This document shows, one piece after another, positions 1-7,355 of a stretch of 64,000 nucleotides of DNA. This DNA comes from Desulfovibrio sp. (lineage in GTDB: Bacteria > Desulfobacterota > Desulfovibrionia > Desulfovibrionales > Desulfovibrionaceae). Position 1 is the first letter of the stretch. Each line of letters opens with the position of its first letter. The notes beneath the pieces are model-generated. The model was not told the origin of the DNA. It searched no databases and saw only the letters and a list, made by a program, of their open reading frames with translations. Made by a program: the position numbers and the translations under genes. The DNA is taken from assembly GCA_031287575.1 (NCBI GenBank), contig JAITSV010000055.1, positions 51,059-115,058 of the forward strand. Reading direction: 5' to 3'.

Positions 1-1856
1 ACTTCCAGCAGCTCGCCGTCGGCAATGCCCAGTTCGGCGGCCCTGGCGGTATTGATCCACGCCACGTTGGTGGCCATCTGCTCGGCCAGCAGCGGGTTGT
101 TCACCGTATGGCCCTGGGTGTGCAACGCCGTGCGCCCGAAGGCGATGCGGAACATGCCCTGCGGCGGCGCGGGCGGTGCGGCGTAGGGGCGCAGGCTGGG
201 TTCACCGGCCTTGGTCCACTTGGGGCTGATCATCTCCAGCTTGCCCGACGCGGTGGCGAATTTCAGTTCCGCGTCCTCGCGGTACTTGGGCGCATCGCAC
301 AGTTCCACGAAACCCTTGGCGTCGAAGTCGGCCATGGTCACGCCCGTGGGCTGCAACTGGTACTCCCAGATGTCCTCGATGCGTTCGAAGGCCAGCTTGT
401 CCATGCCCAGCCGCCTGGCGAGGCCGCACAGGATTTCCCAGTCGGCCCTGGTATCCAGCGTGGGCTGCATGGCCCGCTTGCGCACGAAGAATTGCGGCTT
501 CAGCCCGCCCTTGGAGGCGATGATGCTCTCGCGCGAAAGGTAGGTGGACAGGGGCAGCACCACGTCGGAATGCCACGCCGTGTCCGACCACGAGAAGGTC
601 ACGCTGACCAGGAGATCCAGTGCTTCCCACTTGCGCTTCATGGCGTCCGCGTCGGGCATGGCCATCAGCGGGTCGTGGCGGTAGCAGATGTACGCCTTGA
701 CCGGGTACGGATCGCCGGTGGCGATGGCGTCGTAGGCCAGGTTGATCAGGCCGGGGCCGCCGTCGAACTGTGTGTGCCGCCAGCCCACGCCGTCGGCGCG
801 CTTCTCTTCGGGGGCGGGGTACAGGTCCACCAGCTTCTTCAGGCCCTTGCGCCCCACGTCGCCGGGTTTGTTGGCGATGGGTAGGCCGCCCTTGGCCCCG
901 ATGGAGCCGAGCAGGGCGTTGATGATGTACGCGGTGCGACAGACGTGGAACGAATCGTCGTAGCGGGCCACCATCCAGCCGGGGTGCCAGATGACGCCCG
1001 GCGCGGCCTCGGCCAGTTGGCGGGCCAGCGCGGTGATGGCGGCGGCGGGCACGCCGGTTTCGCCCTCGGCCCACTGCGGGGTGCAGGTGGCCACATGCTG
1101 GGCCAGCGCATCCAGGTCCTGCACGTGCGCTTCGACGTAGGGCTTGTTGTACAGACCCTCGTTGATCAGCACGTTGATGACGGCCAGGTTGAAGGCCAGG
1201 TCGCTGCCGGGGCGCACCATGTAGAAATTGTCGGCCTTGCCCGCGGTGAAGGTGGCGCGGATGTCCACCACGCTGAGCTTGCAGCCCTTTTCCAGGCCGT
1301 CGAGCACCGCGTTGGCCTCGGCCACGTTGATGGCTTCAAGGATATTGCGGGTTTGCAATACCAGGTGCTTGCAGTTGCGGTAGTCGTAGACCACTTCCTT
1401 GCGGCCGATGCCCATCACCGACTTGGCGGCGTGCTGCACGTTGCGCGCGCAGGCGCTGTCGTGGTTGCAGTAGTTGGGCGAACCCAGGCCGCGCACGAAC
1501 GCCTGGTGCAGGTCCACGAAGGGACCGCCCCGGTCGGAAAACAGCACGCTGCGCCCGCCGTGGGCGGCGGTGATGTCCTTCAGCTTTCCGGCCACGTAGT
1601 CCAGCGCCTCGTCCCACGAGGCTTCGCGCCACTTGCCTTCGCCGCGTTCGCCCACGCGGATCAGCGGGCGTTGCGGACGTTCCGTATCCATTTCAAGGGC
1701 GATGCCCGCCGCGCCGCGCGCACACAGCGAACCCTTGAGGGGTGACTTGGGGTTGCCCTCGATGCGAACGGCCCTGCCGTCCTCCACCTCGACCACGATG
1801 GGACAGCGCACGCTGCACATGCCGCATACACTGTACACCTGTTGCCTGCCTGCCAT
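1..1856 (-). CDS. Molybdopterin oxidoreductase of the polysulfide/thiosulfate reductase type (3' end outside window)
   Basis: Catalytic subunit of the DMSO-reductase superfamily; the C-terminus lies beyond the left edge. About 618 codons are visible. The N-terminus has a [4Fe-4S] motif at Cys11, Cys14, Cys18 and Cys45. Cys136, in HDSACARN, is at the place of the Mo ligand, and a Cys ligand is known in the PsrA/PhsA/ArrA branch, so reduction of a sulfur compound is likely but not proven. The start is ATG at 1854-1856 with GGAGG at 1862-1866 on the minus strand. No twin-arginine signal is visible at this start, so the protein may be cytoplasmic or exported with a partner. It diverges from the adh-hdr-flx cluster. 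Formate dehydrogenase and nitrate reductase are less likely. Its partner subunits are not in view. Confidence 0.85.
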   Translation of the reverse strand, partial: MAGRQQVYSVCGMCSVRCPIVVEVEDGRAVRIEGNPKSPLKGSLCARGAAGIALEMDTERPQRPLIRVGERGEGKWREASWDEALDYVAGKLKDITAAHGGRSVLFSDRGGPFVDLHQAFVRGLGSPNYCNHDSACARNVQHAAKSVMGIGRKEVVYDYRNCKHLVLQTRNILEAINVAEANAVLDGLEKGCKLSVVDIRATFTAGKADNFYMVRPGSDLAFNLAVINVLINEGLYNKPYVEAHVQDLDALAQHVATCTPQWAEGETGVPAAAITALARQLAEAAPGVIWHPGWMVARYDDSFHVCRTAYIINALLGSIGAKGGLPIANKPGDVGRKGLKKLVDLYPAPEEKRADGVGWRHTQFDGGPGLINLAYDAIATGDPYPVKAYICYRHDPLMAMPDADAMKRKWEALDLLVSVTFSWSDTAWHSDVVLPLSTYLSRESIIASKGGLKPQFFVRKRAMQPTLDTRADWEILCGLARRLGMDKLAFERIEDIWEYQLQPTGVTMADFDAKGFVELCDAPKYREDAELKFATASGKLEMISPKWTKAGEPSLRPYAAPPAPPQGMFRIAFGRTALHTQGHTVNNPLLAEQMATNVAWINTARAAELGIADGELLE

Positions 1857-2011
1857 GGCTGCCTCCGGTGTTTGCCTGCCTTGGATATCTGGTTGAGCAT
1901 GCCCCGCCTATCAGCGCTTGTCCGCGCCGCGCAAGCAAAGCCGCGCATGTGTCGTTTGTAACAGGAGCACGCATTCCGTTACACGCGTGACCGCGAAAAA
2001 TCGAGAGGGTT

Positions 2012-2029
2012 TCGTGAAAACAGTCACGA
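2012..2029. promoter_or_regulatory. CRP/FNR-type palindrome
   Basis: The perfect dyad TCGTGA-N6-TCACGA has the architecture of CRP/FNR-family operators (TGTGA-N6-TCACA). It lies about 155 bp before the oxidoreductase start and about 350 bp before adh, so it could serve either side. The regulator is unknown; HcpR-like CRP/FNR proteins occur in Desulfovibrio. Confidence 0.45.
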
Positions 2030-2285
2030 TTCTCATTTTTGGCGTGCTTATTGTGTTTTTTTTAGCACATGTAGCATTTCGACCCAACCATGCCCACGGG
2101 GTGGCCCATTCTGTCCCGTGACCCGCCAGCCCCCGTCCGGCCTTGCCTTGCGGCGCCACACAGGCACGAAAAGGGGACGTATCGTGCCCGATGGGCGGGC
2201 GTGTCCGTGCGTGACCGGGCCAGTAGTCACCAGTCGTGCAGGCTGCAAATCACGCAGAATAACGGAATATAAGGAGAAGAGACTT

Positions 2286-2301
2286 TGGCCCCGTCCTTGC
2301 T
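2286..2301 (+). promoter_or_regulatory. Candidate sigma-54 promoter of adh-hdr-flx
   Basis: TGGCCCCGTCCTTGCT matches the -24/-12 consensus TGGCACG-N4-TTGCW. The invariant GG (2287-2288) and GC (2299-2300) have the required 10-bp spacing. Transcription would start near 2312, giving a leader of about 70 nt. The dyad GTGAC-N10-GTCAC at 2211-2230 is a possible activator site. A sigma-54 activator is encoded at 15402-16817, at the far end of the same cluster. Confidence 0.6.
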
Positions 2302-2381
2302 TTGGTGGGGGCAGGAGTGTTCGCGGGGATTACGGGCCCCGCGATGACGTCGCTAACCCCAACTCAGCGAGGTAGGCAGAC

Positions 2382-3563
2382 ATGGCAGTGCAGGAACAGG
2401 TCTACGGGTTCTTCATCCCCAGAGTTACCCTGATCGGCATCGGCGCCTCCAAGGCCATCCCCGAAAAGATCAAGGCGCTCGGCGGGTCCAAGCCGCTCAT
2501 CGTCACCGACATGGGCATCGTCAAGGCGGGCATCCTGAAGCAGATCACCGACCTGCTGGACGCCGCCAAGATGGCCTACAGCGTGTACGATGAAACCATC
2601 CCCAACCCCACCGACGAGAACGTCCACAAGGGCGTGGACGTCTACAAGAAGAACAAGTGCGACAGCCTGATCACCCTGGGCGGCGGCAGCTCGCACGACT
2701 GCGGCAAGGGCATTGGCCTGGTCATCGCCAACGGCGGCAAGATTCACGACTTCGAGGGCGTGGACAAGTCGACCAAGCGCATGCCTCCGTACCTTGCCGT
2801 GAACACCACGGCGGGCACCGCCTCTGAAATGACCCGCTTCTGCATCATCACCGACACCAGCCGCAAGGTGAAGATGGCCATCGTGGACTGGCGCGTGACC
2901 CCCAACATCGCCCTGGACGACCCCATGCTGATGCTGGGCATGCCCCCGGCGCTGACCGCCGCCACCGGCATGGACGCCCTGACCCACGCCGTGGAAGCCT
3001 ACGTTTCCACCATCGCCACCCCCATGACCGACGCCTGCGCCGAACAGGCCATCACCCTTGTCGCCACCTTCCTGCGCCGCGCCGTGGCCAACGGGCGCGA
3101 CATCGAGGCCCGCGAGCGCATGTGCTTCGCCCAGTACCTGGCGGGCATGGCCTTCAACAACGCCAGCCTCGGCCACGTGCACGCCATGGCCCACCAGCTT
3201 GGCGGCTTCTACGACCTGCCGCACGGCGAATGCAACGCCATCCTGCTGCCGCACGTCTCGCAGTTCAACCTCATCGCCAAGCTGGACCGCTTTGCCCGCA
3301 TCGCCGAACTGATGGGCGAGAACATCAGCGGCCTTTCGGTGCGCGACGCGGCGGAAAAGGCCATCTGCGCCATCAAGCGCCTGTCGGCGGACGTGGGCAT
3401 CCCCTCCGGCCTGGTGGCCCTTGGCAAGCGCTACGGCAAGGACGTGAAGGCCAAGGACATCGCCGTCATGACCAAGAACGCCCAGAAGGACGCCTGCGGC
3501 CTGACCAATCCGCGCTGTCCCACCGATGCTGATGTCGCGGCCATTTACGAAGCGGCCATGTAA
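2382..3563 (+). CDS. adh: Iron-containing alcohol dehydrogenase
   Basis: Group III (Fe-dependent) NAD(P)-linked alcohol dehydrogenase, 393 aa, normal for the family. The nucleotide-binding GGGSSHD motif is near residue 100. The metal ligands are visible as the Asp and His of GMDALTHAVE (about 200-206) and two His in the stretch GHVHAMAHQLGGFYDLPHG (about 270-285). It probably interconverts ethanol and acetaldehyde with NAD(H) in the cytoplasm. The start ATG follows GAGG (2369-2372). It heads the hdr-flx cluster, and in D. vulgaris this gene set is linked to ethanol metabolism. A structured 287-bp gap separates it from hdrC, so its mRNA may accumulate separately. A second family member is at 12987-14129. 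Confidence 0.93.
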   Translation: MAVQEQVYGFFIPRVTLIGIGASKAIPEKIKALGGSKPLIVTDMGIVKAGILKQITDLLDAAKMAYSVYDETIPNPTDENVHKGVDVYKKNKCDSLITLGGGSSHDCGKGIGLVIANGGKIHDFEGVDKSTKRMPPYLAVNTTAGTASEMTRFCIITDTSRKVKMAIVDWRVTPNIALDDPMLMLGMPPALTAATGMDALTHAVEAYVSTIATPMTDACAEQAITLVATFLRRAVANGRDIEARERMCFAQYLAGMAFNNASLGHVHAMAHQLGGFYDLPHGECNAILLPHVSQFNLIAKLDRFARIAELMGENISGLSVRDAAEKAICAIKRLSADVGIPSGLVALGKRYGKDVKAKDIAVMTKNAQKDACGLTNPRCPTDADVAAIYEAAM

Positions 3564-3770
3564 GGGGTACAGACAAAGCCGGGCGTGGTCCTTTCAAGGG
3601 TGACGGCGGGCAACCCCACCTGCAGACCGGCCCGCGCGCGAGATGCACCATCATTTCCGCGCGGGCGCATCAAGGCCCCCCACGCCGGTCTCCTCCTTGG
3701 ATAAGGAAGACAAGGAGCGGACCAGATCGGCCCGACCGGCTTTGTGACACTATCCCCACTTGCGCTTTCG

Positions 3771-3812
3771 GCCGCCGCGGGAAGGAGAGCCCCTTCCCCT
3801 TCCCGCGGCGGC
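3771..3812 (+). promoter_or_regulatory. Long GC-rich hairpin between adh and hdrC
   Basis: A perfect 15-bp inverted repeat (3771-3785 with 3798-3812) with a 12-nt loop ends 38 bp before hdrC. No T-run follows, so it is not a classical intrinsic terminator. It is more likely an RNA-processing or stability element, or a partial stop that lowers hdr-flx output relative to adh. Further complementary segments occur upstream (3573-3582 with 3736-3745). Confidence 0.5.
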
Positions 3813-3850
3813 ATCCGCGAGCGCGCAACCGCAACGTGCCGGGAAACGAC

Positions 3851-4411
3851 ATGGACGTGACCAACCTTGAATCTGTCCGCGACGACGACTTCATCCATGC
3901 GGTCATGGAGGAGAGCGGGCAGGATCTTACGCACTGTTACCAGTGCGGCAACTGTACGGCGGGGTGTCCGTGCGGGTTCGCCTACGACATCCAGGTCAGC
4001 CAGATCATGCGCAACCTGCAGGCGGGCCGGAAGGACAAGGTGTTGAACAGCCGCTCCATCTGGCTGTGCCTGTCCTGTTCCAGCTGCACCACCCGCTGTC
4101 CCAACAACATCGACGTGGCGCGGGTGATGGATGTTCTGCGCCACATCGCCCGGCGCGAGGGCCGGGTGGCCGAGAAGGGCGTTACCACCTTCTGGGACGC
4201 CTTCCTCGCCTCCGTGCGCAGGCACGGCCGGGTCTACGAACTGGGCGTGGTGGCCAACTACGTGGCCCGCACCGGCAGGGTGTGGACCGACATCGATCTT
4301 CTGCCGCGCATCGCGCCCAAGGGCAAACTTTCCCCCATGCCGCACGGCATAAAGGGCCGGGACGAGATCGCCCGCATCTTCCAGCGCTACGAGGAGGAAA
4401 GGACGCGATGA
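3851..4411 (+). CDS. hdrC: Heterodisulfide reductase-like iron-sulfur subunit HdrC
   Basis: Small electron-transfer subunit, 186 aa. It has two [4Fe-4S] motifs of the form CxxCxxCxxxCP: CYQCGNCTAGCP near residue 33 and CLSCSSCTTRCP near residue 73. In the family HdrC passes electrons between the flavoprotein HdrA and the catalytic HdrB. The chosen start is ATG 3851. GTG at 3836 would add five residues, and neither has a strong Shine-Dalgarno sequence. The stop overlaps the hdrB start (ATGA), indicating translational coupling. The protein lacks membrane segments, so this is the soluble HdrABC type and not HdrDE. Confidence 0.92.
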   Translation: MDVTNLESVRDDDFIHAVMEESGQDLTHCYQCGNCTAGCPCGFAYDIQVSQIMRNLQAGRKDKVLNSRSIWLCLSCSSCTTRCPNNIDVARVMDVLRHIARREGRVAEKGVTTFWDAFLASVRRHGRVYELGVVANYVARTGRVWTDIDLLPRIAPKGKLSPMPHGIKGRDEIARIFQRYEEERTR

Positions 4412-5400
4412 ATCTCGCCTACTACCCCGGCTGTTCGGGGCTCGGCACCTCGCGCGAGTACGAACGCTCCACCCGGGCCGCCTGCGCGGCGCTGGGCGTG
4501 AAGCTGACGGATATCCCGGACTGGAGCTGCTGCGGTTCCACCCCGGCCCACGCGCTGGAGCATGCCCTGTCGGGCGCGTTGTCGGCCCGCAACCTGGTGG
4601 GTGCCGCCCGCGCGGGTTGCGACACCGTGGCCACCCCCTGTCCGAGCTGTCTTTCCAACCTCAAGACTGCCCGTCACCGCATGGCCGACGACGGCTTTCG
4701 CGCCAAGGTAGGGCGGTTGCTGGACCAGCCCGCCGACGCACTCGCGGCCCTGCCCGACGTCCAGTCGGTGCTGGAAACGCTGGTGACCCGCGTGGGCCTT
4801 GACGCCATCCGCGCCAAGGTGCGCCAGCCCCTCGCAGGGCTGCGCGTGGCCCCCTATTACGGCTGCATCATGACCCGCCCGGCGGATGTCATGCGCTTCG
4901 ACGATCCGGAAAACCCCACCTCCATGGATGACCTGCTTACGGCGCTGGGCGCCGAGGTGGTGCCCTTCCCCTACAAGGTGGAATGTTGCGGGGCCTCGTA
5001 CGGGGTCACCCGGCGGGACATAGTGGCTCGGCTTTCCGGGCGGCTGCTGGGCGCGGCGCGCGACGCCGGTGCCCACGCCGTGGTGGTGGCCTGCCCGCTG
5101 TGCCAGATGAACCTGGATCTGCGCCAGACGCAGGTGGAATGGCCCGGCGGCAAGGCCGTGGACATGCCGGTGTTCTACTTTACCCAGCTGCTTGGGCGCG
5201 CCCTGGGCGTGCCGGATGCGGAACTGGGGCTGGAACAGCTGTGCGTTGACCCGGCCATCGCCTTCCGTCGCGCGGCGCAGGTTGTGGCGGCGCGGCAGGC
5301 CGAAGAGGCCGCGCAGGCCGCCAAGGCGGCCGCCCAGGCAGCAGCCAAGGCCGCCCAGGCCAAACAGGCCGCCGCAGCGAATGAAGGGGGCAGGGCATGA
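4408..5400 (+). CDS. hdrB: Heterodisulfide reductase-like catalytic subunit HdrB
   Basis: Subunit with two CCG domains, 330 aa. Each CCG domain has the pattern C...CCG...CxxC: WSCCGS with CPSC in the N-terminal half, and VECCGAS with CPLC in the C-terminal half. In methanogens these bind the non-cubane [4Fe-4S] clusters that reduce the heterodisulfide CoM-S-S-CoB. Desulfovibrio lacks these cofactors, and a thiol/disulfide carrier such as DsrC has been proposed as substrate. The last ~45 residues are an Ala/Lys/Gln-rich tail not needed for the fold. The start overlaps the hdrC stop and the stop overlaps the hdrA start. Confidence 0.92.
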   Translation: MNLAYYPGCSGLGTSREYERSTRAACAALGVKLTDIPDWSCCGSTPAHALEHALSGALSARNLVGAARAGCDTVATPCPSCLSNLKTARHRMADDGFRAKVGRLLDQPADALAALPDVQSVLETLVTRVGLDAIRAKVRQPLAGLRVAPYYGCIMTRPADVMRFDDPENPTSMDDLLTALGAEVVPFPYKVECCGASYGVTRRDIVARLSGRLLGAARDAGAHAVVVACPLCQMNLDLRQTQVEWPGGKAVDMPVFYFTQLLGRALGVPDAELGLEQLCVDPAIAFRRAAQVVAARQAEEAAQAAKAAAQAAAKAAQAKQAAAANEGGRA

Positions 5401-7355
5401 GAATAGGTGTTTTCGTCTGCCATTGCGGCAGCAACATCGGCGGCACCGTGGATGTGCCCGGCGTGGCCGAGGTGGCCCGCGCCTACCCCGACGTGGTCTT
5501 TTCCTCCGACACCATGTACGCGTGCTCCGAACCGGGGCAGGCGGCCATCGTGGACGCCATCAAGGAACACGCGCTGGACGGCGTGGTGGTTGCCTCGTGC
5601 ACCCCGCGCATGCACGAACCCACCTTCCGCCGTACGGTGGAACGGGCCGGGCTGAACCGCTACATGTTCGAAATGGCCAACATCCGCGAGCATGTCTCGT
5701 GGATCGGCAAGGACCGCGAGGCCAACAGCAACAAGGCGGCGGAACTGGTCCGCATGGCCGTGGAAAAGCTGCGCCTGAACGCGCCGCTGTACCCCAAGTC
5801 GTTCGACGTGACCAAGCGCGTGCTGGTCATCGGCGGCGGGGTGGCGGGCATCCAGGCCGCGCTGGACTGTGCCGACGGCGGCATCGAAGTGGTGCTGGTG
5901 GAGCGCGAATCGACCATCGGCGGCAAGATGGCCAAGCTGGACAAGACCTTCCCCACCGTGGACTGTTCCAGCTGCATCCTTGGCCCCAAGATGGTGGACG
6001 TGTCCCAGCACCCCAACATCCGCCTGTACGCCCATGCCGAGGTAGAGAAGATCAGCGGCTACGTGGGCAACTTCAAGGTGGACGTGCGGCGCAAGGCTAC
6101 CTACGTGGACTGGGAACTGTGCACCGGCTGCGGCCTGTGCATGGAAAAGTGCCCCAGCAAGAAGTCGCCCGACGCGTTCAACGAGCACGTGGGCGTCACC
6201 ACCTCCATCAACATTCCGTTCCCGCAGGCCATCCCCAAGAAGGCCATCATCGATCCCACGTCCTGCCGCCAGTTCGTCAAGGGCAAGTGCGGCGTGTGCG
6301 CCAAGGTGTGCCCCACCGGGGCCATCCGCTACGACATGGAAGATCAGGTGGTGACCGAAGACGTGGGGGCCATCATCACGGCAACGGGCTACGACCTGTT
6401 CGACTACACCAAGTACGCGGAATACGGCGGCGGGCGCTACCCCGACGTGATCACCTCCTTGCAGTACGAACGGCTGTTGTCGGCGTCCGGCCCCACGGGC
6501 GGGCACGTCAAGCGACCGTCCGATGGAAAAGAGCCCAAGACGGTGGTGTTCATCCAGTGCGTGGGCTCGCGTGACCGTTCCGTGGACCGCCCGTACTGCA
6601 GCGGCTTCTGCTGCATGTACACCGCCAAGCAGGCGGTGCTGACCAAGGATCACATTCCCGATTCGCGCAGCTACGTGTTCTACATGGACATCCGCGCCAA
6701 CGGGAAGATGTACGAGGAGTTCACCCGCCGGGCCATGGAAGAGTATGGCGTGCAGTACGTGCGCGGCCGCGTGTCCATGATTGTCCCGCAGGGCGACACC
6801 TACTTGGTGCGCGGGGTGGATACGCTGCTCGGCGAACAGGTGGAGGTGCCCGCCGACCTGGTGGTGCTGGCCGTGGGGGCGGAATCCTCGCACGGTGCGC
6901 CGCAACTGGCCGAAAAGCTGCGCATCTCGTACGACAACTACGGCTTCTTCATGGAAAGCCATTGCAAGCTGCGTCCGGTGGAAACCAATACCGCGGGGGT
7001 CTACCTTGCCGGTGCGTGCCAGGGCCCCAAGGACATCCCGTCCTCGGTGGGGCAGGGCAGCGCGGCGGCGGCCAAGGTGCTGGGCCTTTTCTCGCGCGGC
7101 AGGCTGGAAAGCGACCCGCAGATCTCGCAGGTGGACGTGCGCCGCTGCGTGGGCTGCGGCAAGTGCATCACCACCTGCCCCTACGGGGCCATCGAATGGA
7201 TGGAACTGCGCGGCGAAATGAAGGCCCGCGTCATTGAAACGGTGTGCCAGGGCTGCGGTATCTGCACGGTCACCTGTCCGCAGGGGGCCATCCAGTTGCA
7301 GCACTTCACCGACAACCAGATCCTCGCGGAGGTCAACGCACTATGCCTGTCCTGA
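5397..7355 (+). CDS. hdrA: Heterodisulfide reductase-like FAD/iron-sulfur subunit HdrA
   Basis: Flavoprotein core of the HdrABC complex, 652 aa. The order is an N-terminal HdrA-specific domain with Cys residues (VCHCGSN, ASCTPRMHE), an FAD-binding Rossmann motif VLVIGGGVAGIQAA near residue 143, a Cys motif VDCSSCILGPK, a ferredoxin-like pair (CTGCGLCMEKCP; CGVCAKVCP), a pyridine-nucleotide oxidoreductase fold, and a C-terminal 2x[4Fe-4S] pair (CVGCGKCITTCP; CQGCGICTVTCP). In homologues the FAD is the site of electron bifurcation to ferredoxin and HdrB. There is no fused MvhD domain; that function is in the next gene, which overlaps the end of hdrA by 13 bp. Confidence 0.94.
   Translation: MRIGVFVCHCGSNIGGTVDVPGVAEVARAYPDVVFSSDTMYACSEPGQAAIVDAIKEHALDGVVVASCTPRMHEPTFRRTVERAGLNRYMFEMANIREHVSWIGKDREANSNKAAELVRMAVEKLRLNAPLYPKSFDVTKRVLVIGGGVAGIQAALDCADGGIEVVLVERESTIGGKMAKLDKTFPTVDCSSCILGPKMVDVSQHPNIRLYAHAEVEKISGYVGNFKVDVRRKATYVDWELCTGCGLCMEKCPSKKSPDAFNEHVGVTTSINIPFPQAIPKKAIIDPTSCRQFVKGKCGVCAKVCPTGAIRYDMEDQVVTEDVGAIITATGYDLFDYTKYAEYGGGRYPDVITSLQYERLLSASGPTGGHVKRPSDGKEPKTVVFIQCVGSRDRSVDRPYCSGFCCMYTAKQAVLTKDHIPDSRSYVFYMDIRANGKMYEEFTRRAMEEYGVQYVRGRVSMIVPQGDTYLVRGVDTLLGEQVEVPADLVVLAVGAESSHGAPQLAEKLRISYDNYGFFMESHCKLRPVETNTAGVYLAGACQGPKDIPSSVGQGSAAAAKVLGLFSRGRLESDPQISQVDVRRCVGCGKCITTCPYGAIEWMELRGEMKARVIETVCQGCGICTVTCPQGAIQLQHFTDNQILAEVNALCLS

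Larger units (their letters stand above)
1857..2381. other. Divergent regulatory intergenic region
   Basis: This 525-bp gap separates the oxidoreductase (minus) from adh (plus) and contains no convincing gene. It holds several dyads: TGTAAC-N15-GTTACA at 1957-1983, TCGTGA-N6-TCACGA at 2012-2029 and GTGAC-N10-GTCAC at 2211-2230. A sigma-54-type promoter follows at 2286-2301. The stretch around 2030-2070 is T-rich and much lower in GC than its surroundings. Confidence 0.6.

Noticed and set aside
5175..7304. 709-codon open frame antisense to hdrA
   Set aside because: A GC-rich mirror frame with His/Gly/Ala-rich composition and no family resemblance; hdrA on the other strand is certain.
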